Source: Chryseobacterium sp. ISL-6 (GTDB lineage: Bacteria > Bacteroidota > Bacteroidia > Flavobacteriales > Weeksellaceae). From it: DNA of 64,000 bases. Location: contig NZ_JAGGPT010000007.1 of assembly GCF_018613715.1 (NCBI RefSeq), positions 62,001 to 126,000 on the forward strand, written 5' to 3'. A program made the translations under genes and the position numbers. Below, piece by piece: positions 52,180 through 62,101 of this stretch (positions are counted from its first letter, which is position 1; each line of letters begins with the position of its first letter). A model generated the notes under the pieces. That model saw only the letters and a list, made by a program, of their open reading frames with translations, had not been told where the DNA came from and searched no databases.

Positions 52180-53865
52180 ATGAATCAACTTTTCAGAAGG
52201 AAAAACTATTCAGCAACAGACACATCGACTAGCCTTTTAAGGGTTTTAGGTGTTTGGGATATCGTTTTTTTTGGTATTGCAGCCATTATAGGAGCAGGAA
52301 GTTTCAGCAGTTTAGGTGAAGCAGTTTTTAGAGGTGGTCCCGGAGTTATTCTATTATATTTGATTTGTGGCTTTGCCTGCGGCTTTACAGCACTTTGCTA
52401 TGCAGAGTTTGCAAGTAGAATTCCTACAGCAGGTTCTGCTTATACCTATGCTTATGCAAGTTTTGGAGAATTAATCGCATGGATTATCGGTTGGGCATTG
52501 ATCATGGAGTATTCTTTTGGAAATATCTATGTTGCCTTTTCGTGGTCAGATTATTTTACCAGCTTTTTAGAAAGGTTGGGAATGCATATCCCAGATTATC
52601 TGACTTGCAGTTACACAGAAGCCAAAAAGGCTTTTATGAGTGGCTCTGAAAATAAGGAATTGCTTAATGCATGGAAATCTGCCCCTTTAATCGGAAGTTT
52701 AAAATTTATTGTTGATATTCCAGCATTGGTAATCAACGGATTGATCACATGGCTTTGTTATGTCGGGGTAAAAGAAAGTAAAAACTTCAACAACTCACTG
52801 GTTATCTTAAAACTAGCGGTTATTGTTCTCGTAATTTTAGTAGGATTCTCTTATATTAATACTGAAAACTGGACTCCGGTAAATCCCGAGACACATGTAG
52901 CTTCTTTCATGCCTAATGGTTTTGCCGGTGTAATGAGTGCCGTTTCCGGAGTTTTCTTCGCCTATATAGGGTTCGATGCTTTAAGTGTACTTTCTGAAGA
53001 AACTAAAGATCCTCAAAGAACATTACCTAAAGGGATGATCATCTCTCTTGTACTTTGTACAGTGATCTATATTGCTTTGACCTTAGTTCTAACGGGAATG
53101 GTGGATTACAGAAAATTTGATGGTATTGGAGATCCGCTTTCATTCATATTTGAGAAATCTAATGCTAATGTTGCCTGGATGGAACTCGTTGTTTCTTTCG
53201 TTGCCATTGTTGCAATCACCACAGTATTATTGGTGTTCCAAATGGGGCAGCCAAGAATCTGGTATGCGATGAGTCGTGACGGATTGATGCCTGAAAAATT
53301 CAAAACGGTACACCCAAAATATAAAACCCCTTCATTCGCAACTATTGTTACTGGTATTGCAGTGGGAGTTCCTATTTTATTTACTGATAAAACGTTCATT
53401 CTTGATTTTACAAGTATTGGAACCATCTTCGCTTTCGTGCTTGTTTGTGCCGGAGTTTTAATGCTTCCTGCAAAAGAAAAAGTTAAAGGTACATTTCACC
53501 TTCCTTATATTAATGGTAAAATCATCTTCCCTGTTATTTTTATTGGTGGATTAATCGGTTTCTATATCTGGCAGCCTGAATTTTTCCATAACCTAATGGA
53601 TTGGAATGATCCTAAAGAAGGTGAATTTAGAGCTTCTATTTTCGTTTTCTTCCTGATTAATTTAGCCCTGTGTGTCTTTACCTTTATTAAAAACTTTTCT
53701 CTAATTCCATTAATTGGTTTAAGCTCTTGTTTATATCTTCTTACGGGAATGAGCCATGAAAACTGGTTCTGGTTTGGAATATGGTTCGCTATAGGTCTGG
53801 TAATTTATTTCTGCTACGGATATAGAAACAGTAAACTGGGGAAAGAGCATAGTTTAAAAAATTAA
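52180..53865 (+). CDS. APC-family amino acid permease (cationic amino acid transporter-like)
   Basis: The 561-residue membrane protein has about 12 or more hydrophobic helices. The first holds DIVFFGIAAIIGAGSFSSLGEA, the conserved substrate-binding unwound helix of APC carriers. GFDALSVLSEETKDPQRTLPKGM in the middle is the conserved region found in cationic amino acid and related permeases. The layout matches the CAT/YfnA branch of the family. It should import amino acids by proton or exchange coupling. It is single, followed by a strong terminator. Confidence 0.92.
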   Translation: MNQLFRRKNYSATDTSTSLLRVLGVWDIVFFGIAAIIGAGSFSSLGEAVFRGGPGVILLYLICGFACGFTALCYAEFASRIPTAGSAYTYAYASFGELIAWIIGWALIMEYSFGNIYVAFSWSDYFTSFLERLGMHIPDYLTCSYTEAKKAFMSGSENKELLNAWKSAPLIGSLKFIVDIPALVINGLITWLCYVGVKESKNFNNSLVILKLAVIVLVILVGFSYINTENWTPVNPETHVASFMPNGFAGVMSAVSGVFFAYIGFDALSVLSEETKDPQRTLPKGMIISLVLCTVIYIALTLVLTGMVDYRKFDGIGDPLSFIFEKSNANVAWMELVVSFVAIVAITTVLLVFQMGQPRIWYAMSRDGLMPEKFKTVHPKYKTPSFATIVTGIAVGVPILFTDKTFILDFTSIGTIFAFVLVCAGVLMLPAKEKVKGTFHLPYINGKIIFPVIFIGGLIGFYIWQPEFFHNLMDWNDPKEGEFRASIFVFFLINLALCVFTFIKNFSLIPLIGLSSCLYLLTGMSHENWFWFGIWFAIGLVIYFCYGYRNSKLGKEHSLKN

Positions 53866-53913
53866 ATAGTATAAAGCGAAAGACTTGAAAAATCAAATCG
53901 CTGAATAATAAGA

Positions 53914-53958
53914 TAAAAAAAGGCAAATTTGCGGCTTCGCAGTTTTGCCTTTTTTTTA
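53914..53958 (+). terminator. Rho-independent terminator
   Basis: AAAAAAGGCAAA pairs with TTTGCCTTTTTT, with an inner TGCG / CGCA stem; a long T-run follows. It ends the permease transcript. Confidence 0.8.
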
Positions 53959-54013
53959 TTAAAAATTGGCCAACTTATTGCTTTTATTTATAAGAACTTA
54001 AAACCAATATACC

Positions 54014-54328
54014 ATGTCCGACAGAATAAAAACGTACAGAGAATTTTATCAGTTCTACCTTACTGAACACAGTAAACTGGGAACAAGAATTTTTCACTTT
54101 CTGGGAACACTCCTTATATTCGGAGTCATTGCTTATGTGATCAGCTCCGGTAAAGAAAGGTTCTTATGGTATATTCCTATTTTTGGATATGGATTCGCCT
54201 GGTTCAGCCATGCGGTAATTGAAAAAAATAAACCAGCTACTTTCAAATATCCTGTATGGTCATTAATTTCAGATTTCAGATTGTTTTTTGAATTGCTAAC
54301 AGGAAAGCAGAAATTTGTAACAAAGTAA
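54014..54328 (+). CDS. Mpo1-like (DUF962) membrane protein
   Basis: The 104-residue protein has the DUF962/Mpo1 pattern: IKTYREFYQFYLTEHSKLGTRIFHFLGTLLIF, then IPIFGYGFAWFSHAVIEKNKPATFKYPVWSLISDFRLF. The conserved histidines (EHSK, HFLG, SHAVIEKN) match those that bind iron in Mpo1, a dioxygenase that shortens 2-hydroxy fatty acids by one carbon in yeast. There are about two to three hydrophobic segments. The bacterial function is not settled. Confidence 0.85.
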   Translation: MSDRIKTYREFYQFYLTEHSKLGTRIFHFLGTLLIFGVIAYVISSGKERFLWYIPIFGYGFAWFSHAVIEKNKPATFKYPVWSLISDFRLFFELLTGKQKFVTK

Positions 54329-54379
54329 ATCACATATCATATTAACAATTCTTCTTTTTTTTACACTATTTTATCATAA

Positions 54380-54856
54380 TTAAGGCTTGTTCTTTGACTT
54401 GCCAGAGCTTTTTTTAATCTCTGTATATAATGCCTCTAGTTCTTTAGGTGGCTTCCCTTCATCGAAACTAGCGGAAGTGAATGTAGATCCATTGGACACA
54501 ATCACGATTGTTGCAGACAAAGCCTGATCGGAATACCTTCCTGTAGTGGGTGATTGAAGTTGTGATATTTTCGATAAATCAATCATTTCCGCTTGTGTGG
54601 ATATACTCTTCCAATAAGAAGGGGGAATAGAAGATTTTACAGCTTCTCCATTTAAACTTGATACTATAAATGTAGGGGTAAATACAGTACTTTCATTAAT
54701 ACCTCTTGTTTGTTCTATTAATTGAATATTTTCAATATTCTGTACTTTCATCGAAGTAGTTGATTTATTTTCGTTGTTTTCATTTTTACTCTGATGAAAA
54801 CAACCTATATTAAAAATTATCAAAATAATATTAATTGTCAAAAATCGCTTTTTCAT
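54380..54856 (-). CDS. Lipoprotein of unknown function, 158 aa
   Basis: The lipobox is ILIIFNIGCFHQ (cysteine near residue 19), so the protein should be membrane-anchored on the periplasmic side. The mature part is polar, with an Asn-rich linker and a core such as VFTPTFIVSSLNGEAVKSSIP and SDQALSATIVIVSNGSTFTSASFDEGKPP. I do not recognise a family. It stands alone, convergent with the Mpo1-like gene and divergent from the M43 protease gene. Confidence 0.65.
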   Translation of the reverse strand: MKKRFLTINIILIIFNIGCFHQSKNENNENKSTTSMKVQNIENIQLIEQTRGINESTVFTPTFIVSSLNGEAVKSSIPPSYWKSISTQAEMIDLSKISQLQSPTTGRYSDQALSATIVIVSNGSTFTSASFDEGKPPKELEALYTEIKKSSGKSKNKP

Positions 54857-54920
54857 TGTGTATTTTTTATTTTATTATGATATTTTATGATTTTTAAGTC
54901 TGTTTTTTAATAAATTATTA

Positions 54921-54928
54921 TATATTTG
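54921..54928 (+). promoter_or_regulatory. Bacteroidetes -7 promoter box
   Basis: TATATTTG exactly fits TAnnTTTG. The possible start TTG at 54926 overlaps it, so the ATG at 54953 is the true start. Confidence 0.65.
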
Positions 54929-54952
54929 CTAAAATACAAAATTATTATAATA

Positions 54953-56962
54953 ATGACAAAATCTATTATTTCGAAAATTTCTTTAACTCTTTCCATTTTT
55001 ATTGTTACCGGAATGGTGAACGCTCAAAATAAAAAAGAGATAAAGTTTCAAAAACAATCAACAGAAGGGAATACAGATCCCCGAGGTATTGAAAGATGTG
55101 CAACCAATGAATATGAAGATGCTTTAAAAGCGAAATTTCCGGGAAGATTAACAACGGAACAATTTGAATCCTGGTTAGCTCCTTTAATAGAAAAGGCTAA
55201 GCTGAATAAATCCCAAAACGGAAATGTTATTACCATACCTGTAGTAGTACACGTAATTCATAGTGGACAAAATATTGGAGTAGCTCCCAATATTCCAGAT
55301 GCCCAGGTAATGTCTCAGATTACCGTTATGACTAATGATTTTAGAAAATTAGCCAATACTCCAGGTTTCAACTCCAGCCTAGTAGGAGCTGATACTGAAA
55401 TACAATTCGTACTTGCTAAAGTAGATCCTAACGGAAACCCTACCAATGGTATTGACAGAAAAAATCTTTGTCAGGATTACTGGAGCAAAGATCATATTGA
55501 TAGCATTGTAAAGCCTCAAACTATTTGGGATCCTACTAAATATATGAATATGTGGAGCATTGATTTCGCAAGAAATGGACTTTTAGGATATGCACAATTT
55601 CCTTCCAACTCCAGTCTTGCAGGATTAGATGCAAATGGAGGACTAGCTAATACAGATGGTGTGGTTGCCGGTTATAACACTTTTGGAAGTATGGATTATA
55701 ACGACGGAACATTTATTATGCAATCTGGTTATGACAGAGGAAGAACAATGACCCATGAAGTTGGACATTTTGTAGGATTGAGACACATCTGGGGAGATGC
55801 AACATGTGGAAACGATTACTGTGCAGATACCCCTACTGCACACGGTGCCAATTACAGTTGTAATGCCAGTATTCCAAGCTGTGATAATCCAGCAGTATTT
55901 GAAATGGTTCAAAATTATATGGATTACACCAATGATACTTGTATGAATATTTATACTAATGATCAGAAGACAAGAATCAGGGCAGTGATGGACAATTCTC
56001 CAAGAAGAAAGGAATTGAAGACATCTAACACTGATCAGGCAATTCCATTGTTTGCAAACGATGCCGAAATAAAATATGACGGAGGCTGCTCAATAGGTGT
56101 TACTAATTGTGGAGCTGGTGTATTACGCCTTGTTATATATAACAGAGGAACAAGTAATTTGACCTCTGCAGTTGTTTCCTACTCATTTAATGGAGGAACG
56201 GCTCAAAATTATAACTGGACTGGTAATCTAGCTCAAGACAAATCAAGTGTGATCCTTATTCCTGTAGATAACACTATTACATCTTCACCTGTTTCTGTTT
56301 CTATAGTATCAGCTAATGGAAGTGCTGATCAAAGAAGTACGAATAATGTTTCAACAGGTAATTATGTAAAACCTGTAGCGCCTGAATATTTTGCAACAAC
56401 TACTGTAACGTTCAAATTACTAAGAGACAGATATGGCAGAGAAACGAGATGGAATTTAAAAAATAGCGCTGGACAAGTTATCAAATCCGGAGCTTACTCT
56501 AACACTCCAGCTGGACAACCAAGCCCCTCTTTAATCACTCAAACATGGACACTGCCATTGGATTGTTATGTATTCACAATCTCTGATGATTTTGGCGATG
56601 GATTAAGTGACGGAGGGTATGTAAATCTATCTACAAGTACTGGCCAGGTTATATATCATGCAACTGACGATTTTGGATTCTACGGAACTAAAGCATTTAC
56701 GACTCAGAACAATCTGGGAACCCACGAAACTACTAAAAACAATAAGTTTGGTATATACCCTAATCCTGTAAATGATATCCTCAACATCGTTAACATCTCT
56801 GGAAAAACCCAATTTGAAATTCATAATTCGGTAGGACAGATTGTTAAAAAAGGGGACATTAATAATAGCCAGATTCGTGTATCTGATTTAATCAAAGGAA
56901 CCTATACCATCACAATAAATAATGATAAAATCTCTGAAAGCATTAAATTCATTAAGAAATAA
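54953..56962 (+). CDS. T9SS-secreted M43-family zinc metalloprotease
   Basis: The 669-residue secreted protease begins with a signal peptide (TLSIFIVTGMVNAQ). The M43 (pappalysin/cytophagalysin) domain holds THEVGHFVGLRHIWGD, a full HExxHxxGxxH zinc site, and the Met-turn NYMDYTNDTCM. It has paired cysteines (CGNDYCADTP, then CNASIPSCD). Beta-rich domains follow. The last 75 residues are a type A T9SS sorting domain: FGIYPNPVNDILNIVN, then FEIHNSVGQIVKKGD, ending IKFIKK. It should digest extracellular protein after release by the T9SS. It is single, with its own promoter and terminator. Confidence 0.93.
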   Translation: MTKSIISKISLTLSIFIVTGMVNAQNKKEIKFQKQSTEGNTDPRGIERCATNEYEDALKAKFPGRLTTEQFESWLAPLIEKAKLNKSQNGNVITIPVVVHVIHSGQNIGVAPNIPDAQVMSQITVMTNDFRKLANTPGFNSSLVGADTEIQFVLAKVDPNGNPTNGIDRKNLCQDYWSKDHIDSIVKPQTIWDPTKYMNMWSIDFARNGLLGYAQFPSNSSLAGLDANGGLANTDGVVAGYNTFGSMDYNDGTFIMQSGYDRGRTMTHEVGHFVGLRHIWGDATCGNDYCADTPTAHGANYSCNASIPSCDNPAVFEMVQNYMDYTNDTCMNIYTNDQKTRIRAVMDNSPRRKELKTSNTDQAIPLFANDAEIKYDGGCSIGVTNCGAGVLRLVIYNRGTSNLTSAVVSYSFNGGTAQNYNWTGNLAQDKSSVILIPVDNTITSSPVSVSIVSANGSADQRSTNNVSTGNYVKPVAPEYFATTTVTFKLLRDRYGRETRWNLKNSAGQVIKSGAYSNTPAGQPSPSLITQTWTLPLDCYVFTISDDFGDGLSDGGYVNLSTSTGQVIYHATDDFGFYGTKAFTTQNNLGTHETTKNNKFGIYPNPVNDILNIVNISGKTQFEIHNSVGQIVKKGDINNSQIRVSDLIKGTYTITINNDKISESIKFIKK

Positions 56963-56979
56963 TAAATAGATCAAAATTT

Positions 56980-57009
56980 AAAAATCCCCATGAAGACTGG
57001 GGATTTTTT
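56980..57009 (+). terminator. Rho-independent terminator
   Basis: AAAAATCCCC pairs with GGGGATTTTT over a 9-base loop. It ends the M43 protease transcript. Confidence 0.8.
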
Positions 57010-57045
57010 ATACTTCCTACTTATTCAAAAACCATATTTTACACC

Positions 57046-57090
57046 ATAAAAAATTAGTTCAGGTTTTGCTTTGCAAAACCTGAACTAATT
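57046..57090 (-). terminator. Rho-independent terminator, leftward
   Basis: An unusually long 18-bp perfect stem (57052-57069 with 57073-57090) with a 3-base loop is followed on the minus strand by T-rich sequence. It ends the gene at 57109. Confidence 0.85.
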
Positions 57091-57108
57091 ATAATTAAAA
57101 TTTTCAAC

Positions 57109-59130
57109 TTATTTAAATCGCTTTTTAAAGCTGAATTTCAATCTGTTCATTAATCCCGGTTCAATGATATCAATTCCTAATCCGAAGTTACTGTCTGCAA
57201 CCGTATGATGTGCTGTTCTAAAAGCTTCAAATTCTTCCTGAGGAATCTCCAGATTCACTAAAGGTTTATAATCAATAAAAACTGTAGCCCCATTTTTTGT
57301 TATCTTTTTACGGCTTGTATAATCAAAATATGGATTTTTAATTGTACTTTCCTGAACCGTATATTTTTCTTCTGTATCTATCTTCTGATCCGTATACAAA
57401 TTGATCTCATATTTCTCTGTATCGAAATTATGCCAGAAAGGTAAGTCTTTATGTAAGAAATCCCTTGCACTTGCTTTGATCACATTACGATCAAAATACA
57501 TTAAGAATCGATTGTTCTGTGGATCTACATAATAAGGTTTGTCAACGGTTGCATGATATTCAATTTTAAATTCATTCAGCTTTTTATCATCGCTTACAAT
57601 ATCTATTGAAGCATCTTTAAAGATGTTTCTTACATCGGTTCCATTTCTGTCATTAGAATAATTTAAACTATAGAACAGAAAATTATTCCAGCTGTCTACT
57701 ACCTCTCTTTTATTTGTATTTTTAAAATACCTTCTCATAGCATTAGCGCGATTTCCTTTGTAAGTGGTAGTTAATTTTAATTCTCCGAAAGCATTCTGAG
57801 CATTAAATTCAACTTTTTCATCGATACAATAATAAGGATAGCGGTACGCTTTCCTTTGCTGTAGCTCCTGATCAGGTTTTACTTCCAGATAATGCATAAA
57901 GTATAAAAATCCCCTGTTTTCTATTAATCCAAATTCATCACGAATGGTAGCATCGATAAAGTATTCTTCCCCTTTATAATTGATCCTTACTACAACATGA
58001 TTAAATGAAAGCAAAGAAGGCAGATAATATTTAATATAATAATCCGTGTGATAATTTACCAGAACTACAGAAGAATCAATTCCTATATAATCTAAAATAA
58101 CCTTCAATAAAACACATTTGGCCTTACAGTCACCTTGTTTATTTTCATAAGTCACAGAAGGTTCCTGTGGTTTATGCCCGTTCATTTCATCTGCATTGAA
58201 AATATAATAGATATTATTCTGAACATACTCAATCGCAAACTGGAGTTTCTCATCCTGATCGGCGATAGCATCCAATTTTTCAATTAATTTCGGAGCAAAA
58301 TCTTTTATAGATGATTTATTATAAATCTCTGCATAGATAGGAGCAATATAGTTGGAAAGATCTTTCCAGTTACTTTCTGTTGCGAAATCAATGAAGGGAA
58401 AAATCTCACGACTTGCATCTACTGGATTGATATAATTTTCTTCCTGAATAGCAAACCTTTCTCCTTTCTTTAGGTGATAGACTTCCGGTTCTAAAACATT
58501 TCCCTGTTCATCTCTAAAGAATACTTTTTTATAGGCTACAGGTTCTTCCCTGTCATTAACGAATGTGAATTGATAACTTCCATATGCCCAATAATTATCC
58601 GGGCTCACCCATACATATTTAGAAAATTCTTTTCTTAAAAAATCACGTTCAGTAAAAGCTTTTACCCTTGAGTCTTCGAGTATTAGAATATCATATAATC
58701 TCAAATCCTTTATGGTGATATTAATCTTTTTGTTACTGCTTAAAATCCCACCACTACTTTGATTTTCACTATCTAAAACTTTGATCTTCATATCAGGAAT
58801 TTTATCAATTAAAACGCCTTCTCTCAATACACTGATCCTATGAAGATTGTAAACTTCATTTTCTTCAACCACGATATCCATTACGGATGCCCTTTCAAGG
58901 TTGGATGGTTCATTCAGCGTATAGGCCATACATACATATTCATTGCTTTCTGCATTGCTTGTATAGTAGATCTTATCAAGAAAATAGCAGTAATCCCTTC
59001 CTTCATTAATTTGCATATTGGAGAAATCCGATTCTTTTATTTTTTCAATAAGCTGCTGATCATCTACGCTTCCCGCCCACGATTCAGGCTTTTGAATTTT
59101 GTAATTTTCAATTTGAATTTGATTATCCAT
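57109..59130 (-). CDS. DUF3857/transglutaminase-like protein
   Basis: The 673-residue protein has a DUF3857-type beta domain, then a transglutaminase-like core. Its triad is in KQGDCKAKCVLLKVILDYIGIDS (Cys), LLSFNHVVVRI (His) and EYFIDATIRDE (Asp). Unlike most DUF3857 proteins, it has no clear signal peptide or membrane segment, so it seems cytoplasmic unless another start is used. Functions suggested for the family are protease- or amidase-like. It is monocistronic with a long terminator. Nothing in the sequence tells the substrate. Confidence 0.85.
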   Translation of the reverse strand: MDNQIQIENYKIQKPESWAGSVDDQQLIEKIKESDFSNMQINEGRDYCYFLDKIYYTSNAESNEYVCMAYTLNEPSNLERASVMDIVVEENEVYNLHRISVLREGVLIDKIPDMKIKVLDSENQSSGGILSSNKKINITIKDLRLYDILILEDSRVKAFTERDFLRKEFSKYVWVSPDNYWAYGSYQFTFVNDREEPVAYKKVFFRDEQGNVLEPEVYHLKKGERFAIQEENYINPVDASREIFPFIDFATESNWKDLSNYIAPIYAEIYNKSSIKDFAPKLIEKLDAIADQDEKLQFAIEYVQNNIYYIFNADEMNGHKPQEPSVTYENKQGDCKAKCVLLKVILDYIGIDSSVVLVNYHTDYYIKYYLPSLLSFNHVVVRINYKGEEYFIDATIRDEFGLIENRGFLYFMHYLEVKPDQELQQRKAYRYPYYCIDEKVEFNAQNAFGELKLTTTYKGNRANAMRRYFKNTNKREVVDSWNNFLFYSLNYSNDRNGTDVRNIFKDASIDIVSDDKKLNEFKIEYHATVDKPYYVDPQNNRFLMYFDRNVIKASARDFLHKDLPFWHNFDTEKYEINLYTDQKIDTEEKYTVQESTIKNPYFDYTSRKKITKNGATVFIDYKPLVNLEIPQEEFEAFRTAHHTVADSNFGLGIDIIEPGLMNRLKFSFKKRFK

Positions 59131-59280
59131 ATTATTATTTGCTATTTAATGTGTTTTGATTGAAATAATTAAGGGGGATGAAATTAAATAATTAAAAATT
59201 AAAAAACAAGAGTAGAACAACGACGATTCTTAATTTGCCTTCGGCACAGTAATTGTCGCGTTTTTTTTAAAATTAGATTT

Positions 59281-59628
59281 ATGAAAAATATGATGACCGT
59301 TTTAAAAGGCGCTTTTCCAGTATTGGCTATTGCTGTACTAACACAATGTACAACTTCTGCAAAAGTTTCTGACGGAAGTGAAAAGACTTTTATTGTAGGA
59401 CCTCAAACCGCTGACTGCACAGGAGTAGCACCAATGAAGTGTCTTCAGGTTAAAGAAAAGGCTTCAGAAAACTGGACTAATTTCTACAGTAACATTGAAG
59501 GATTTACCTACGAACCAGGATATGAATATGTATTAAAAGTAAAAACTGAAAAAATAGCAAATCCGCCTGCCGATGGATCTTCTATCAAATATACTTTGAT
59601 AAATCAGGTTTCTAAAACAAAAAAATAG
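59281..59628 (+). CDS. DUF4377-family lipoprotein
   Basis: The 115-residue protein has a lipobox (FPVLAIAVLTQCTTS, cysteine near residue 23). The mature part fits DUF4377: KTFIVGPQTADCTGVAPMKCLQVKE, then WTNFYSNIEGFTYEPGYEYVLKVK. Members have a small beta-sandwich, often beside heat-shock or META-domain proteins; here it stands alone. It is divergent from the transglutaminase-like gene and is followed by a terminator. Confidence 0.85.
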   Translation: MKNMMTVLKGAFPVLAIAVLTQCTTSAKVSDGSEKTFIVGPQTADCTGVAPMKCLQVKEKASENWTNFYSNIEGFTYEPGYEYVLKVKTEKIANPPADGSSIKYTLINQVSKTKK

Positions 59629-59630
59629 TA

Positions 59631-59656
59631 AAAGCCTCCTAATATTGGGAGGCTTT
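59631..59656 (+). terminator. Rho-independent terminator
   Basis: AAAGCCTCC pairs with GGAGGCTTT over 8 bases; symmetric, may also serve the convergent SPFH gene. Confidence 0.75.
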
Positions 59657-59679
59657 ACTTTTATTATACATTTGATATG

Positions 59680-60612
59680 TTAGTGTTCATGATCTTTTGG
59701 AGGTGGTGTATACTTTCCTTTGGTTGTTTCACCTACTGCATTTGCTGTAGTCATGGCAACCACCAGATCGTTAAGCATTCCACTTGCCGCTGTAGGTGAA
59801 TTAGGAAGCAAAACCAAACTGCTCCTATTTGTCGCACCTATTGAATGTAAAGTATCATAATGCTGCGTAACAACAATCAGTGCTGATGCTTCATGAGAAT
59901 TGATATCTACATTATTCAGCATTCTTACAGATTCCTCAAGACCTTTAGCAATTTCCCTTCTTTGATCTGCAATTCCCTGTCCTTGTAATTTTTTAGATTC
60001 TGCCTCTGCTTTTGCAACGGCTACGATTCTTATTCTTTGTGCTTCTGATTCATATTCAGCAGCAGTTTTTTCCCTTTCTGCAGCATTGATTCTGTTCATC
60101 GCATGTTTTACCTGTTCATCAGGATCGATATCTGTTACCAAAGCTTTAATAATATCATAGCCATAACTCTGCATTGCTTCCTGAAGCTCCGCCTTCACGG
60201 CAACAGCAATATCATCTTTTTTAAGGAAAACATCATCCAGCTTCAGTTTTGGAACTTCTGCTCTTACCACATCAAAAACGTAAGAAGTAATTTGATCATG
60301 TGGACTTTCTAAACGATAAAAAGCATCCGCTACCTGTGATCTGATCACCTGGAACTGAACTGAAATCTTCATTTTCACGAAAACATTATCCAGTGTTTTT
60401 GTATCGATCATAACATCTAATTGCTGAATTCTAAGATTCATTCTTTTAGAGATCTTATCTAAATAAGGTATTTTCAATTGCAAACCTGCATGACGAACAG
60501 AATGAAATTTTCCCAAACGCTCTACAATAGCTGCTGTTTCCTGTTTTACAGTAAAAAAGGACGCAAATAAGGTAACAAGTCCAATGAAAATAATAATGCC
60601 TAAATATGCCAT
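59680..60612 (-). CDS. SPFH/stomatin-type (band 7) membrane protein
   Basis: The 310-residue protein has an N-terminal hydrophobic anchor (YLGIIIFIGLVTLFASFFTV). The SPFH core follows: ETAAIVERLGKFHSVRHAGLQLKIPYLDKI, then VDIDPDEQVKHAMNRINAAEREKTAAEYESEAQRIRIVAVAKAEAESKKLQGQGIADQRREI. Members form oligomeric membrane rings and help handle membrane proteins, often with FtsH or NfeD. No NfeD gene is next to it here. It lies 63 bases downstream of the dgt gene on the same strand. Confidence 0.93.
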   Translation of the reverse strand: MAYLGIIIFIGLVTLFASFFTVKQETAAIVERLGKFHSVRHAGLQLKIPYLDKISKRMNLRIQQLDVMIDTKTLDNVFVKMKISVQFQVIRSQVADAFYRLESPHDQITSYVFDVVRAEVPKLKLDDVFLKKDDIAVAVKAELQEAMQSYGYDIIKALVTDIDPDEQVKHAMNRINAAEREKTAAEYESEAQRIRIVAVAKAEAESKKLQGQGIADQRREIAKGLEESVRMLNNVDINSHEASALIVVTQHYDTLHSIGATNRSSLVLLPNSPTAASGMLNDLVVAMTTANAVGETTKGKYTPPPKDHEH

Positions 60613-60675
60613 AGTATAATTTTTAATCGATTAGTCGTATAAGTTACGCATTTGTTATTTTTAATTCTATTAAAA

Positions 60676-62034
60676 TTACATGGTCATCCCTATATCGATA
60701 CCCTTTATTTTTCTGTAGAGATCAGTAGCATAATTATCCGTCATTCCCGACACAAAATCAATAACCCCCAATACTTTCTGATAATCTGTTCCACCCTCAT
60801 ATAGAAATTGATTAGGTAAAAGTTTTAACGCCATTTTATCGTAGGATTTTCTTTCGTCTTTCGATTTTAAAACAGAAGGAATAAAATGATCTAGCAACTC
60901 ATACATTACATTATATCCTGCATTTTCAATTTCAACGACAGCTTTATGATTGTAGATCTTCTCAATAGAGAAACTTTCAATATCCTGTAGTGTTTTATTA
61001 TTCGATTTATAAATATCAAGTAACGCCCTATCTAAATTACCCTGAAGAATTGTTTCAAAATTCTCTTTATAGGTTTCAATTGATTTGTTGATCAGTGCAT
61101 TAATCACTTTAGCTCTTAAATAGGAAATCCTTTCATTATCATTAGAAATAGACGTTAACTTCTGCTCTACTCTTTTTGTATCTTGGTTTTCAGATTTTAT
61201 CAATTCTAAAAATAAATTCTCACAATCTGCTGTAGAAACAATTCCCAATCGGTGGGCATCTTCCATATCAATGATATTGTAACAGATGTCATCCGCAGCT
61301 TCCACAAGCCACACAAATGGATGCCTTTTAAAGATATGAGGTTCATTACTTTCACATATCAGATTTGTTTTTTCAGCGATCTCTAAGAATGTTTCTTTTT
61401 CATTTTGAAAGAACCCGAATTTTTTTCGGTGTATAATTCCTTTTTGTCTGGCGATTGCTTCACAAGGATATTTTGCAATACTTGCCAGTGTCGTTAAAGT
61501 AAGCTGAATTCCGCCTTCATCCTTTCCTTGCTGTTGATGAGCTAAAACCCTTATCGCATTGGCATTCCCTTCAAAATTAACCAAATCTGCCCATTCTTTC
61601 TCTAAAAACTTAGGTTTCAAATCCTTTTCATTTCTTTCAAAATAGCTTGCAATAGCATCTTCTCCTGAGTGTCCGAATGCGGGATTACCTACATCATGAC
61701 ATAAACATGCTGCCGCTATCACATTGCCCAAATTATGCAGATAAAAATTTTTAGAATCTTCTGTAAGTTCATTCACATAATTTTCAGAAATAAACTCTCC
61801 AATAATACTTCCCAAACTTCTTCCAACTGATGAAACTTCTAAAGAATGTGTAAGACGGTTATGTACAAAAACACTTCCAGGAAGTGGAAAGACCTGTGTT
61901 TTATTTTGCAATCTTCTAAAAGCAGCCGAGAAGATAATCCTGTCAAAATCTCTCTGAAAATCTGTTCTGGATGCTATAGTATGTGGGTTATTTCCGGTAC
62001 GCTGATTGGTAAAAATCTGATTTAAATTCATCAT
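60676..62034 (-). CDS. dgt: Deoxyguanosinetriphosphate triphosphohydrolase-like protein
   Basis: The 452-residue HD-domain enzyme removes triphosphate from dGTP or other dNTPs. It has the motif set of the family: RTDFQRDFDRIIFSAAFRRL, then NRLTHSLEVSSVGRSLG, then CLCHDVGNPAFGHSGEDAI (HD plus helix), then WLVEAADDICYNIIDMEDA. The length is normal for the Dgt family. It starts with ATG 62034 (or the next ATG). It is divergent from the glycosylase gene and probably helps dNTP balance or defence against phage DNA synthesis. Confidence 0.93.
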   Translation of the reverse strand: MMNLNQIFTNQRTGNNPHTIASRTDFQRDFDRIIFSAAFRRLQNKTQVFPLPGSVFVHNRLTHSLEVSSVGRSLGSIIGEFISENYVNELTEDSKNFYLHNLGNVIAAACLCHDVGNPAFGHSGEDAIASYFERNEKDLKPKFLEKEWADLVNFEGNANAIRVLAHQQQGKDEGGIQLTLTTLASIAKYPCEAIARQKGIIHRKKFGFFQNEKETFLEIAEKTNLICESNEPHIFKRHPFVWLVEAADDICYNIIDMEDAHRLGIVSTADCENLFLELIKSENQDTKRVEQKLTSISNDNERISYLRAKVINALINKSIETYKENFETILQGNLDRALLDIYKSNNKTLQDIESFSIEKIYNHKAVVEIENAGYNVMYELLDHFIPSVLKSKDERKSYDKMALKLLPNQFLYEGGTDYQKVLGVIDFVSGMTDNYATDLYRKIKGIDIGMTM

Positions 62035-62101
62035 TTTTCAAAATTACTTCAAATTTTACTTTTACGGAATACTATTTGAATTTTTATAGAAAATTAAAGC
62101 T

